Shown here in pieces: positions 53,731 to 62,955 of a DNA stretch of 64,000 nucleotides. Every line of letters starts with the position of its first letter. Within the stretch, counting starts at the first letter, position 1. The position numbers and the translations under genes were made by a program. The stretch covers positions 1 through 64,000 of the forward strand of contig NZ_JANUSD010000021.1 of the NCBI RefSeq assembly GCF_024793945.1. The letters run 5' to 3'. A model generated the notes under the pieces. The model did no database searches, was not told the origin of the DNA, and was given only the letters and a program-made list of their open reading frames with translations. Source of the DNA: Emticicia fluvialis. Its GTDB lineage: Bacteria > Bacteroidota > Bacteroidia > Cytophagales > Spirosomataceae.

Positions 53731-53800
53731 AATGAGTGAATTATTTGATTAATCAATAGCTGAAGTATATTGAGTGAACTAGTGATTGAGCTAATTAGTG
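53731..53800. repeat. Octamer repeats upstream of the PSP1 gene
   Basis: AATGAGTG (53731-53738) and AATTATTT, then after a gap ATTGAGTG, AACTAGTG, ATTGAGCT, AATTAGTG in phase from 53769 to 53800. It is the same octamer family as at 48405, again just upstream of a minus-strand start codon (15 bp away). Confidence 0.65.
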
Positions 53801-53959
53801 ATTTAAATAAAGCTCAGTCATACTCATTTTCTGCAGCCATTGTTTTGATATAGGCAGAGGTCAGTTTACGCTGTTTTATAAACAATAAGTGTATAGTTAT
53901 GGTGAATAAAATTCCACTAATCTTAAATGTTGTTTGCGTCTGAAACGATTCCGAGTACC

Positions 53960-55258
53960 TTAATTATCTGTTTTCAGATACTCCAAAAGGTCTTTGCCTA
54001 TGTCTTTTCTATAGTATTTTCTGTCAAATATAATGTTTTTTGCTAATCTTTGCGATTTCTGGCGGGCAGAATTTAAAGTACGTGCCATACCTACCGAAAC
54101 AATCACCCGGCCACCGTTGGTTAAAACACTGTTGTTCTCTGCCAGTTTTGTGCCTGCATGAAAAATAATGGTGTCTTTTTCGGCCTCTGGTATCTGCATC
54201 AAATCACCTTTGCGGTAGTCTTCCGGGTATCCTCCGGCCACAACCACGGTAGCAATTGCCGCTTTCGGATTAATGGTCAGTTTTATTTTATCCAGTTTAC
54301 CGTCAGCAGTAGCTTTCATCAGTTTTACCATATCGGTTTTTATTCTTGGTAAAACTACCTCCGTTTCAGGGTCGCCCATGCGGGCGTTATATTCTATTAC
54401 ATAAGGTTCGCCGTTGACATTCATCAATCCAACGAAAATAAACCCTACATATTTGATTCCCTCAGCCTGCAAGCCAATCAAGGTAGGTTTTACTACCTTT
54501 TCTTCTACTTTTTGCAAAAAGGCTTCATCAGCAAACGGCACCGGCGAAACAGCGCCCATGCCACCGGTATTCAAGCCTTTGTCGCCTTCGCCAATGCGTT
54601 TATAGTCTTTGGCTTCGGGTAGTATTTTGTAGTTTTTGCCGTCGGTAAGCACAAATACCGACAGCTCAATGCCACTCAGAAACTGTTCTACCAGTACTTT
54701 GCTGCTGGCATCGCCAAACTTTGCCTCGGCCAGCATTTCATGCAAAGCCTGTTTGGCTTCTTTCATGCTCTCGGCAATAATTACTCCTTTGCCTGCTGCC
54801 AGGCCGTCGGCCTTTAATACAATTGGTAACGATTGTGTTTCAAGGTATGCTAAACCTTCTGCTAGCGTGTCTTTGGTAAAGGTTTTAGAAGCTGCCGCCG
54901 GTACGCCGTATTTCTGCATAAAGGCTTTTGAGAAATCTTTGCTTCCTTCCAACTGTGCACCTGTGGCATCGGGGCCAACAATTTTTATTTTTTTAAGGGC
55001 TTTGTCTTTCTTAAAGAAATCAACAATACCTTTAACCAGTGGTTCTTCGGGCCCTACTATTACCATTTCTATATTATGCTCTTTTACTGCTGCAGCAATA
55101 CCGGTAAAATCGCTCACTGCCAGAGGTAAGTTGGTAGCCACTTGTGCCGTACCTGCATTACCCGGTGCAACAAATAGTTGCGAACAGTTTTTAGATTGAG
55201 AAATCTTCCAGGCAAATGCATGCTCGCGACCACCAGAGCCAATAATCAAAATGTTCAT
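53960..55258 (-). CDS. purD: Phosphoribosylamine-glycine ligase PurD
   Basis: PurD makes glycinamide ribonucleotide in purine synthesis. The 432-residue protein has the full ATP-grasp layout: the N-terminal loop IGSGGREHAFAWK, IVGPEEPLVKGIVD, LKADGLAAGKGVI, the metal-binding EYNARMGDPETEVVL and the C-terminal domain GRVIVSVGMARTL. All conserved residues are present. It is alone on its unit with 240 bp upstream and a plain 3' end. Confidence 0.96.
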   Translation of the reverse strand: MNILIIGSGGREHAFAWKISQSKNCSQLFVAPGNAGTAQVATNLPLAVSDFTGIAAAVKEHNIEMVIVGPEEPLVKGIVDFFKKDKALKKIKIVGPDATGAQLEGSKDFSKAFMQKYGVPAAASKTFTKDTLAEGLAYLETQSLPIVLKADGLAAGKGVIIAESMKEAKQALHEMLAEAKFGDASSKVLVEQFLSGIELSVFVLTDGKNYKILPEAKDYKRIGEGDKGLNTGGMGAVSPVPFADEAFLQKVEEKVVKPTLIGLQAEGIKYVGFIFVGLMNVNGEPYVIEYNARMGDPETEVVLPRIKTDMVKLMKATADGKLDKIKLTINPKAAIATVVVAGGYPEDYRKGDLMQIPEAEKDTIIFHAGTKLAENNSVLTNGGRVIVSVGMARTLNSARQKSQRLAKNIIFDRKYYRKDIGKDLLEYLKTDN

Positions 55259-55348
55259 TTAATCTAAAATTATAAGTTTCAAAGGGGCAAAGGTCGGAAG
55301 TTTTTCGGAAAAGAAAAAAACGGAAATTAAAATTGACGGTTTGAAGCG

Positions 55349-56083
55349 CTAAAATTCAAATTGGTTATGCTGTTTTACTTTTTCTACGGTGTGCATGATG
55401 GCTATTCGGCCACCGTAAGCAATCTTGCCTGATACCGCTCTGGCGGCTGTCAGATAAGCCAGTTTGGTATGCAGTCCGCCTTGGCCAAAAAACTCTTTTT
55501 CTGTACTAAGGTTGGTGAGCGCAAGAGGTACCGGCGACAAAAAACCGAGTTCTGCCCGGTATGCTTTGTAGCGCAGGGCGCTGTCGGTGGTGCTCACAAA
55601 CCGGTTGTCTAGCATCAGTGCCACACCTTCGTCAAACCAGGTGGGTATGGTGGTTCTGGTTTTCCACCAGCCCAGGCGGGTCATCAGTTCATCGTGCGAC
55701 ATCTCATGCGCAATAACATCGGCATTCAGCCCGTCTTTATTCAGTACAATCCATGAGCCCACCGGTGTGCCTATCGTGCAGCCTGCACCCTCGGCAGTGC
55801 GGCAATACTTCAAATACTGCTGTGGGTCATTACAAAAGATAATGGTTGCATGCCCCAGCCTGTTACCCCAGAAATCATTTACTCTTTTTTTTGCAATGCC
55901 TATATACTTTAGTAGAGCGTCGCGCTGTTTTAATGTAGAGCTGCCTGAAACATACACCCGGGGCTGCAATGATTGGAAATCATCATAGGCCACAACCGAA
56001 CAGCGTAATACCTGCGGAAAAACCGCCATAAAGAGTACAAAAACAACTAAAAGAAAGAAAAGTATGGGTTTGATAAATTTCAT
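55349..56083 (-). CDS. Predicted membrane-anchored zinc protease (HExxH)
   Basis: The 244-residue protein has an N-terminal membrane helix (about 5-22) and a zincin motif HEMSH (His126, Glu127, His130). The third ligand candidate is Glu152 in WFDEGVALML, 26 residues after the motif, as in gluzincins. There is a cysteine pair before it (YCRTAEGAGC). No family name comes to mind; it resembles DUF-type gluzincins related to M1/M48. Function is unknown and no substrate gene is nearby. Confidence 0.7.
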   Translation of the reverse strand: MKFIKPILFFLLVVFVLFMAVFPQVLRCSVVAYDDFQSLQPRVYVSGSSTLKQRDALLKYIGIAKKRVNDFWGNRLGHATIIFCNDPQQYLKYCRTAEGAGCTIGTPVGSWIVLNKDGLNADVIAHEMSHDELMTRLGWWKTRTTIPTWFDEGVALMLDNRFVSTTDSALRYKAYRAELGFLSPVPLALTNLSTEKEFFGQGGLHTKLAYLTAARAVSGKIAYGGRIAIMHTVEKVKQHNQFEF

Positions 56084-56199
56084 TAAAATGGTAACATTAG
56101 ACTATTCGACGAAAGTTCGCTTCAGAACATTTATGTTATTAAAAGATTATGACGTAATTTTGACAAAAAAATTTATTAAACGGCTTAATTAAAAACTAT

Positions 56200-56637
56200 A
56201 TGTATCAGATCATCCAACCGATTCACTCATACCTTGCCTATCTGACTCTCATTTTGCTGGCCTATGCCACCATTAATGGTATTTCTGGTGTTAGTAATGA
56301 GAAAGCATTTGAAGAAAAACACCTGAAAGTAAATAAATTTGCTCTCATTGCAACCCATACCATGTTTTTATTGGGTATTCTTTTGTTGTTTACGTCGCCC
56401 ATAGCTCAGTCGGCTTTTGCTGATATGAAAGCAGCCATGAAAGATAAAACCCTGCGCCTGTATGCGGTAGAGCACCCTACCATTAACCTGATTGCGGTTA
56501 TTCTGGTAACAGTAGGCAATGCCCGTGTAAAACGTGCAGTGGGTAACGGAAAGAAATTCAAACAAACCATGATTTTCTTCGGATTGGCACTGGTATTGAT
56601 TCTAAGCAGAATTCCGTGGTTTGCATGGTTTGATTGA
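56200..56637 (+). CDS. Four-helix membrane protein next to CcmF
   Basis: The 145-residue protein has about four helices (10-30, 45-65, 90-110, 125-142). Histidines sit at membrane edges: PIHSYLAYL, ATHTMFLLG and VEHPTINLI, which might bind a b-type haem. Proteins of this kind are often seen upstream of ccmF in Bacteroidota; this placement supports a cytochrome-linked role. The gap to ccmF is 66 bp and holds a hairpin. Confidence 0.65.
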   Translation: MYQIIQPIHSYLAYLTLILLAYATINGISGVSNEKAFEEKHLKVNKFALIATHTMFLLGILLLFTSPIAQSAFADMKAAMKDKTLRLYAVEHPTINLIAVILVTVGNARVKRAVGNGKKFKQTMIFFGLALVLILSRIPWFAWFD

Positions 56638-56679
56638 TTCAGGTAATAATGCCGTTTACGGCGGTTACCTGAAATCAAT
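56633..56679. terminator. Long hairpin between the small membrane protein and ccmF
   Basis: ATTGATTCAGGTAA (56633-56646) pairs with TTACCTGAAATCAAT (56665-56679) with one bulge; inner GCCG/CGGC pair too. It starts inside the stop of the first gene and ends 25 bp before the ccmF ATG. It may set the ratio of the two proteins. Confidence 0.5.
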
Positions 56680-56703
56680 TTTCAAATTTAGTTTATCAAT
56701 TTT

Positions 56704-59250
56704 ATGTTAAGATCATATTTAGGAAGTATAGGGCATTTGTCCATTATTGTCGCGTTTGTTGCTGCCTTAGTTTCTACATATGCATATTGGCAGGCAAGCC
56801 GCCAGACTACCCGGGGTACTAAAACTGTTATTGACGACTGGCTGAAATTTGCCCGCAGGGCATTTTATGTGCATACGGTGGCAGTAATAACGGTTTGCGC
56901 CACTTTGCTGGGTATTATTCTGAACCATTATTTTGAATACCATTACGCCTGGGACAACGCCTCGCTGAGCCTACCTGTTGACTACGCCATTTCTTGTTTC
57001 TGGCAAGATCAGGAGGGAAGTTTCCTGTTGTGGATGTTCTGGAATGTATTGGTAGGGGTAGTGCTTATTAACACAACCCTTAGAAAAAGCAAAGGACTGG
57101 AGGCCCCGACCATGACTATCTTTACTCTGGTAGAGGCTTTTCTGGCATCAATGATTCTTGGGGTAGTTATTTTTGGTGATTTTAAGGTAGGAAGTTCTCC
57201 TTTTCTTACACTGAAAGAGTCTATGCCTAATATTCCAATCTGGAAAACCAACCCGGATTTTGTTCCGAAAGACGGTAGCGGTTTGAATCCGCTTCTCCAA
57301 AACTACTGGATGGTTATACACCCACCCACCACTTTCCTGGGGTTTGCGCTGGCACTTGTACCTTTTGCTTTTTGTATGGCGGGGTTGTGGCGCAAGCAAT
57401 TTACAGAGTGGGCCAAGCCTGCATTACCCTGGACACTCGTGGCTACGGTAGTACTGGGTACTGGTATAATGATGGGGGGTATATGGGCCTACGAAACCCT
57501 AAACTTTGAAGGTTACTGGAACTGGGACCCCGTTGAAAATGCGGTTTATGTTCCCTGGCTGATATTAGTGGCTAGTTTTCATACCATGATGTTGGCCCGC
57601 CGCAACAGCTCTGCATTGAAATACACCATTATACTGGTTATAGCTCAATATGTTTTGATACTATATTCAACGTTTCTGGCCAGAAGCGGGGTGTTGGGTA
57701 ATGCATCCGTACACTCTTTTACTGACCTGGGCTTATCTGGCCAATTACTGTTATATCTGTTTACTTTCATTATTGCGGCCGTTGTTTTATCGGCTATCCG
57801 TTGGAAACACCTGCCGAAAGATGAAAAAGAGATTTCTACGTTCTCGCGTGAGTTCTGGATTTTCATGGGGGTATTAATGATAGCCTTGTCGGCGTTTCAG
57901 GTAATTGTTACAACGTCTATCCCTGTTTATAATAAAATCGGCGAGGCATTTGGTGTAAAGCTCAATATGGCGCTGCCAACTAATCAGGTAGAGCATTACA
58001 CGCGTTTCCAGATGTGGTTTTTTGTGGTAATAACCGTTCTTACAGGTATAGCGCAGTTTTTCTGGTGGAAACGTGTGAAAAAAGATAGCCTTTCAAAACT
58101 GCTTAACCCGCTTATTATTACGCTGCTGCTGTCGGCACTGATTATTACTTTTGCTAAGGTTAATAACTGGCAGTATATCATTGTGCTTACGGCTGCACTT
58201 TTTAGTGTGGTAGCTAATATGAGTATCCTTACCGATATTCTGAAAGGCAAGTTTAATGTAGCCGGTGGGGCCATAGCACACATAGGTATTGCCTTGATGC
58301 TGATAGGTATCATGTTTTCGTCGGCTTATTCTAAAATTATTTCATTAAACTTTTCAGGTGCCGAGATTTTCCAGGGTAACGATAAAGAAAACAAAGAAAA
58401 CGCTCTGCTTTGGCTGAATAGGCCAACGGAGTTCAGCGATTTCTCGTTTACCTATAAAGGCCAGTTTGTTGATGTAAGGAAAGTGCCGGGTTATATTGAG
58501 AAGAAGTATATCTTACCTGTGCCGGGCAGTAATTTTAAAGGCATTGCCCGTGCCGACGTGGTAGATGGTGACAAGACATTCTATCATCGTGGAGACACAC
58601 TTGAATATGAAGCCGAGAATACGTATTATCAGGTAGAATATAAAAACAAAGACGGCAAAACCTTTAACCTGTATCCTCGTTTTCAGATTAATGAAAAAAT
58701 GGGTAATGTGGCGTCTCCGGATATTAAAAAATTCTGGAACAAAGATATCTACACGCACGTACGCTTTGTAACTTTAGACGAAGACAGAGAGTGGAGCGTA
58801 CCTGAGGAGTTTACCGTAGCAGTGGGCGATACTTTTTTTGTGAATGACTACGTGGCCATTCTTGAAAATGTAGAGGGTGTAAATGAGGTAGACGGCATGA
58901 AACTGAGCCAGGGCGATGCCGCCGCCAGAGCCATTGTGAAAGTGCTTGACAGAAACGTAGCTATAACTATGCGCCCGGTTTTTGCTATCCGAAACCGTGA
59001 GATATGGAGCAAGCCTGAAGTAAATACCGAAATGGGTTTGCGCATGCAACTAACCAAAATTGACCCGGCAACCGGGCAGTTTAGCTTTTCGGTAAGCAGG
59101 GGGCAGCGTGAGTTTATTGTTTTGAAAGCCCTGGAGAAACCTCATATCAACTTGTTGTGGTTTGGCTTCCTGCTGGTTATTGCAGGGGTTGTTCTTTCGG
59201 CAATCAGGCGATTCAGGCTCAAGGGCGCCGATGCGGCATCTGAAATTTGA
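56704..59250 (+). CDS. ccmF: CcmF/CcsA-type cytochrome c assembly protein
   Basis: CcmF joins haem to apocytochrome c. The 848-residue protein has about 13-15 helices. The haem-handling WWD domain is GIWAYETLNFEGYWNWDPVENAVYVPW (divided in two at Gly), with the conserved His residues in its flanks (HPPTTFLG and SFHTMML). The N-terminal third and helix set match CcmF; the final 300 residues are an extracytoplasmic domain with a last helix near 825. It is longer than the 640-residue Escherichia coli protein, as in other Bacteroidota. It would serve cytochromes such as the TsdA-like one. A terminator follows. Confidence 0.93.
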   Translation: MLRSYLGSIGHLSIIVAFVAALVSTYAYWQASRQTTRGTKTVIDDWLKFARRAFYVHTVAVITVCATLLGIILNHYFEYHYAWDNASLSLPVDYAISCFWQDQEGSFLLWMFWNVLVGVVLINTTLRKSKGLEAPTMTIFTLVEAFLASMILGVVIFGDFKVGSSPFLTLKESMPNIPIWKTNPDFVPKDGSGLNPLLQNYWMVIHPPTTFLGFALALVPFAFCMAGLWRKQFTEWAKPALPWTLVATVVLGTGIMMGGIWAYETLNFEGYWNWDPVENAVYVPWLILVASFHTMMLARRNSSALKYTIILVIAQYVLILYSTFLARSGVLGNASVHSFTDLGLSGQLLLYLFTFIIAAVVLSAIRWKHLPKDEKEISTFSREFWIFMGVLMIALSAFQVIVTTSIPVYNKIGEAFGVKLNMALPTNQVEHYTRFQMWFFVVITVLTGIAQFFWWKRVKKDSLSKLLNPLIITLLLSALIITFAKVNNWQYIIVLTAALFSVVANMSILTDILKGKFNVAGGAIAHIGIALMLIGIMFSSAYSKIISLNFSGAEIFQGNDKENKENALLWLNRPTEFSDFSFTYKGQFVDVRKVPGYIEKKYILPVPGSNFKGIARADVVDGDKTFYHRGDTLEYEAENTYYQVEYKNKDGKTFNLYPRFQINEKMGNVASPDIKKFWNKDIYTHVRFVTLDEDREWSVPEEFTVAVGDTFFVNDYVAILENVEGVNEVDGMKLSQGDAAARAIVKVLDRNVAITMRPVFAIRNREIWSKPEVNTEMGLRMQLTKIDPATGQFSFSVSRGQREFIVLKALEKPHINLLWFGFLLVIAGVVLSAIRRFRLKGADAASEI

Positions 59251-59300
59251 ATTAAACCTATGGCCTGAAAGTACGTAATAGGGCTACTGAATATTTGTGT

Positions 59301-59340
59301 ATGACTACCTGTAAATTGCTATAGGTAGTCATTATTTTTT
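59301..59340 (+). terminator. Terminator after ccmF
   Basis: ATGACTACCT (59301-59310) and AGGTAGTCAT (59323-59332), loop 12, then TATTTTTTT. Confidence 0.9.
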
Positions 59341-59381
59341 TATACCTTCGGTTATGTTTAATAACACTTGCAAAGTTAAAT

Positions 59382-61091
59382 ATGCTTAGATTTTTGTTTT
59401 GTTTATGGGCCTTTCAGACCTGGGCGCAGATTCCGACCAAAAGCTGGCGGACACACAACAACTATGTGAATCTGAAAGGGGTAGAGGTGGTAGAAAAGAA
59501 GGTGTTTGCTTTTTCGGGTAATGGCTTCTTTTACTACGATAAACTTAACAGGAAGGCCACTAAATTATCTAAAGCAGATGGTCTGGCAGAAGCAAATCCT
59601 ACACAGATAAGATATAGCCCTACCCTTAAAAAGCTATTGGTGGCGTATGAAAACGGCAACCTTGACTTAATAAAAATGGATGCCGACGGCGTACCTGCTG
59701 AAATTGAAAACGTAAACTTCATTAAAAACACCAGTACTATTCAGACCGCCAAACGTATTAATGCAATTGAGTTTAAGGGCGACTTTGCGTATCTGGCCAC
59801 TGACTTTGGCCTGGTGGTTCTGGATGCCGGAAAGGCCGAAATAAAAGAAACTTACCAGAACCTGGGTAGCGGAGGAAAAGAACTGGGCATGGAACAAATA
59901 TTGTTTGCCCGCGACAGCATTTTTGTACTAACTTCTGACGGTATTCTGGGAGCCAGATATGCTGCCGATGTGAATCTGCAATTTTATGGTAACTGGAGGC
60001 CCGTAATCAATAAACAGTTGTTTGTGCCAAAGGACTACCCTGCTGCCCCTCTGCTTGTTAATCCTGTTGAAATGGAAACAGACGCAGAGGGCAAGCTCTG
60101 GATTGCTGACGCTGAAAACGGGCTGGTGAGTAATTGGGAGGGTGATTTCAGGCGTTATTCGCCCAACGGTATTACCGGGCAACTCACGGGCGTTTTTTAT
60201 TCAGGCGCAAAGATATTTGCCCCTGCTGCCACGATAGGAAATGTATTTGAAAACCAAACATGGACTACACTGCCCCTGAATCAGTTACCGGCTTATACCG
60301 AAGATATAACAGATGCTTACGGGTTTAGATGGTACATCGTATCAAACGGTGTAAGGGTAGCAGATAATGCCACCCAACAAACACGCTTATATACAGTGGG
60401 TAGAAACGCGGGGAACCTGCCCAGCAGCAGAGTTAATACCCTTGCTATTGACAGGGATGGCGTGGTCTGGATTGGTACGAACGACGGAGTTGCAGCGGTA
60501 ATAACAGCAAGAGATGTTTTTTCAAGACCGGTAGATGCTTATACTCCTTTTAATAGTGCAGGTAGAAGAATTTTACTGCAGGAAACCATAAACAAAATAG
60601 TAGTGGATGGGGGCAACAGAAAATGGATTGGTACTAATAACGGGCTCAATTTATTTAACCCCTCGGTTGATGAGTTGATTCAGTATTTTACTGAAGAAAA
60701 CAGCCCTTTACCGGCCAACGAAATAACCGGTTTAAGTATCGACACCAAAACGGGAGAGGTTTTTGTTTTAACCGCAAAGGGTTTGCTTTCGTATCAGACT
60801 GATGCCACAGAACCTGAAGAAAATTTTAGTTCTGTGAGCATCTATCCTAATCCTATCCGGCCTGATTTTCAAGGCGTATTAACCATTTCAGGTCTTAAAG
60901 AAAACAGCGTGGTGAAAATTACTGATGCGGCTGGTCGTTTGATTTACGAAACGAAATCAAATGGAGGTACGGCCTCATGGAATCTGACAGATTCGTCAAT
61001 CAGCCGTACTGTATCCGGGGTATATATGGTTTTCAGCATCGCTGCCGATGGTTCTGAAAGTTATGTAGGTAAACTGGCCGTGGTGCGTTAA
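59382..61091 (+). CDS. PorZ-like T9SS propeller protein with C-terminal sorting domain
   Basis: PorZ is a surface component of the type IX secretion system that binds A-LPS for sortase attachment. The 569-residue protein has a signal peptide, a propeller (about 20-280), a two-component-regulator-propeller section with VWIGTNDGVAA and KWIGTNNGLNL (about 360-425), and a T9SS type A sorting tail (SIYPNPIRPDF to the end, about 485-569). PorZ identity rests on the WRTHNNYVNLKG start and layout; it could also be a T9SS cargo. The stop overlaps the convergent M1 peptidase stop. Confidence 0.78.
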   Translation: MLRFLFCLWAFQTWAQIPTKSWRTHNNYVNLKGVEVVEKKVFAFSGNGFFYYDKLNRKATKLSKADGLAEANPTQIRYSPTLKKLLVAYENGNLDLIKMDADGVPAEIENVNFIKNTSTIQTAKRINAIEFKGDFAYLATDFGLVVLDAGKAEIKETYQNLGSGGKELGMEQILFARDSIFVLTSDGILGARYAADVNLQFYGNWRPVINKQLFVPKDYPAAPLLVNPVEMETDAEGKLWIADAENGLVSNWEGDFRRYSPNGITGQLTGVFYSGAKIFAPAATIGNVFENQTWTTLPLNQLPAYTEDITDAYGFRWYIVSNGVRVADNATQQTRLYTVGRNAGNLPSSRVNTLAIDRDGVVWIGTNDGVAAVITARDVFSRPVDAYTPFNSAGRRILLQETINKIVVDGGNRKWIGTNNGLNLFNPSVDELIQYFTEENSPLPANEITGLSIDTKTGEVFVLTAKGLLSYQTDATEPEENFSSVSIYPNPIRPDFQGVLTISGLKENSVVKITDAAGRLIYETKSNGGTASWNLTDSSISRTVSGVYMVFSIAADGSESYVGKLAVVR

Positions 61092-62740
61092 TTTACCTTG
61101 TTAATGGCAACATAAAAGTTATTGTCCAGCGCAATGTCGCTTACATTACTTTTTTCTAAGGTCTTCCAACTGGTGGCAGGATAAATAAAATCCATTGGCC
61201 CGTTATCAACAGACACTTTCACGGGCATATCAAAGCCTTCAATACAATTCCCCCATCTGTAAGATAACCTGCCGTTTTCAATTTTATATTCAAGCGCCGG
61301 AACCCGGATGTCTCGCAGGTATTGGTCAAAAACTTTACTGAAGTTTTTACCGCTGCTTTGGCTTACAAAATCTTCAATCTGTTTGGTAGTTACGGTCTGG
61401 TGATAGAACGTCTTGTTTAATCCACGCAACACCTGTCTCCATTTTTCATCATCGTTTACTATCTGGCGCAAAGTATGCAGCATGTTTCCGCCTTTGTAGT
61501 ACATATCACCCGAGCCGCCATTATTTACGCCATAGGTGCCTATAATGGGCGATTTGTTTTCGATGTTTTTACGGCAGCCAATCACATAAGCCGCGCCGGC
61601 TTCTTTGCCAAAGTAGTATTCGGTAAACAGGTTTTCTGAGTAGTTGGTAAAACTCTCATGAATCCACATATCGGCAATGTCTTTGTAAGTAATATTATTG
61701 GCAAACCATTCATGGCCCGACTCATGAACTATAATAAAATCCCATTTTAACCCCCAGCCTGTGCCAGATAAGTCTCTGCCCAGATACCCGTTTTTATATT
61801 TATTACCATACGTAACCGAGCTTTGGTGCTCCATACCCAGATAAGGTACTTCAACCAGTTTATAGCCGTCTTCATAGAAAGGGTAAGGCCCAAACCAGTG
61901 CTCAAATGCCTTCAGCATCATGGGCACCTGTTTAAAATGTTCCTTTGCTTTCTCAAGGTTTTCGGGCAATACGTAATAGTCAAGGGTCAGTTCACCCTTT
62001 TCACCCTTAAATGTATCATTAAAATGAGTATAGTTACCGATATTCATGTTGATACCGTAGTTGTTGATAGGGTTTTTTACAAACCACTCAAACGTTTTGG
62101 TGCCATCGGTATTGTCAACTACCCTGCGCAGGCGGCCGTTAGAGATATCTTTCAGTTTTTCAGGTACGGTTATGGCAATCAGCATGCTGTCGCATTCGTC
62201 ATACATGTGGTCTTTGTTTGGCCACCATGCACTGGCACCCAGACCCTGGCAAGACGTAGCCACGTAATCGTTGCCATCAGCGTCTTTTACCCATTGCACG
62301 CCGCCATCCCAAGGTGGGCGTTTTGCTACAATAGGTTTGCCAGAATAATGTACTACAATAGATTCATTTTTGCCTTTTACCTGCTTTTTGGTCAGGTTAA
62401 TCATGTAGGCATTATGGCCATCTACCTTAAAAGTTAGCTCTTTGCCGTCTTGTGTTACTTTATCAACCTTTAGCGGAGGTTGCAGGTCAATCTGTATTAC
62501 CTTGTGCGGTTTTAGTACTTCATACATAACAGTAGTACTGCCCGACAAGTATTTTTCGGCGGGGTTCACCCTGATTCGCAGTTCATAGTATTTTAAATCC
62601 CACCAGCTGCGCTCAGGCGTAATGCTTCCACGGAGGGTGTCGTCACGGCTGAACTCTTTTTTCTGAAATTGCCCTTTGGCAGCAATAAATAATAGTAAGT
62701 TGATAGAGAGAAGTGTTGTTTTTAACAATTTCATATTCAT
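61088..62740 (-). CDS. M1-family metallopeptidase (aminopeptidase N-like)
   Basis: The 550-residue protein has a signal peptide (ending near AAKGQ), an M1 beta-sandwich N-terminal domain (about 35-215) with the Glu-binding VEVPYLGMEHQSS segment, and the thermolysin-like zinc site HESGHEWF with the third ligand in WIHESFTNYSE, 18 residues later. The catalytic Tyr is likely in DMYYKGGNMLH. Periplasmic or secreted. It is shorter than full ERAP-like enzymes since the C-terminal HEAT region is absent, as in many Bacteroidota members. Its TAA overlaps the PorZ-like stop. Confidence 0.92.
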   Translation of the reverse strand: MNMKLLKTTLLSINLLLFIAAKGQFQKKEFSRDDTLRGSITPERSWWDLKYYELRIRVNPAEKYLSGSTTVMYEVLKPHKVIQIDLQPPLKVDKVTQDGKELTFKVDGHNAYMINLTKKQVKGKNESIVVHYSGKPIVAKRPPWDGGVQWVKDADGNDYVATSCQGLGASAWWPNKDHMYDECDSMLIAITVPEKLKDISNGRLRRVVDNTDGTKTFEWFVKNPINNYGINMNIGNYTHFNDTFKGEKGELTLDYYVLPENLEKAKEHFKQVPMMLKAFEHWFGPYPFYEDGYKLVEVPYLGMEHQSSVTYGNKYKNGYLGRDLSGTGWGLKWDFIIVHESGHEWFANNITYKDIADMWIHESFTNYSENLFTEYYFGKEAGAAYVIGCRKNIENKSPIIGTYGVNNGGSGDMYYKGGNMLHTLRQIVNDDEKWRQVLRGLNKTFYHQTVTTKQIEDFVSQSSGKNFSKVFDQYLRDIRVPALEYKIENGRLSYRWGNCIEGFDMPVKVSVDNGPMDFIYPATSWKTLEKSNVSDIALDNNFYVAINKVN

Positions 62741-62955
62741 AAATTTCGATTAGCCAAAGTTAGTCTAAAATATTTACTTTGAATAAAACGAGTTCATAAA
62801 ATCAACAATTGAGCTCCTTTCGGCTTAAAATCAAAAAAGTATTGGCTGATATCAAAACTGTTTCGGGCTAAAAATTGTAATAAAATAAGCGTAAACAATC
62901 AGCATTTTAAAAGGTCGGATACACCAATGGGTGTTATGCCTCATTTTAAATAAAC

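Noticed and set aside
61823..62437. Plus-strand frame of 204 codons over the M1 peptidase gene
   Set aside because: The opposite strand has all M1 catalytic motifs; this frame shows no domain and is a shadow.
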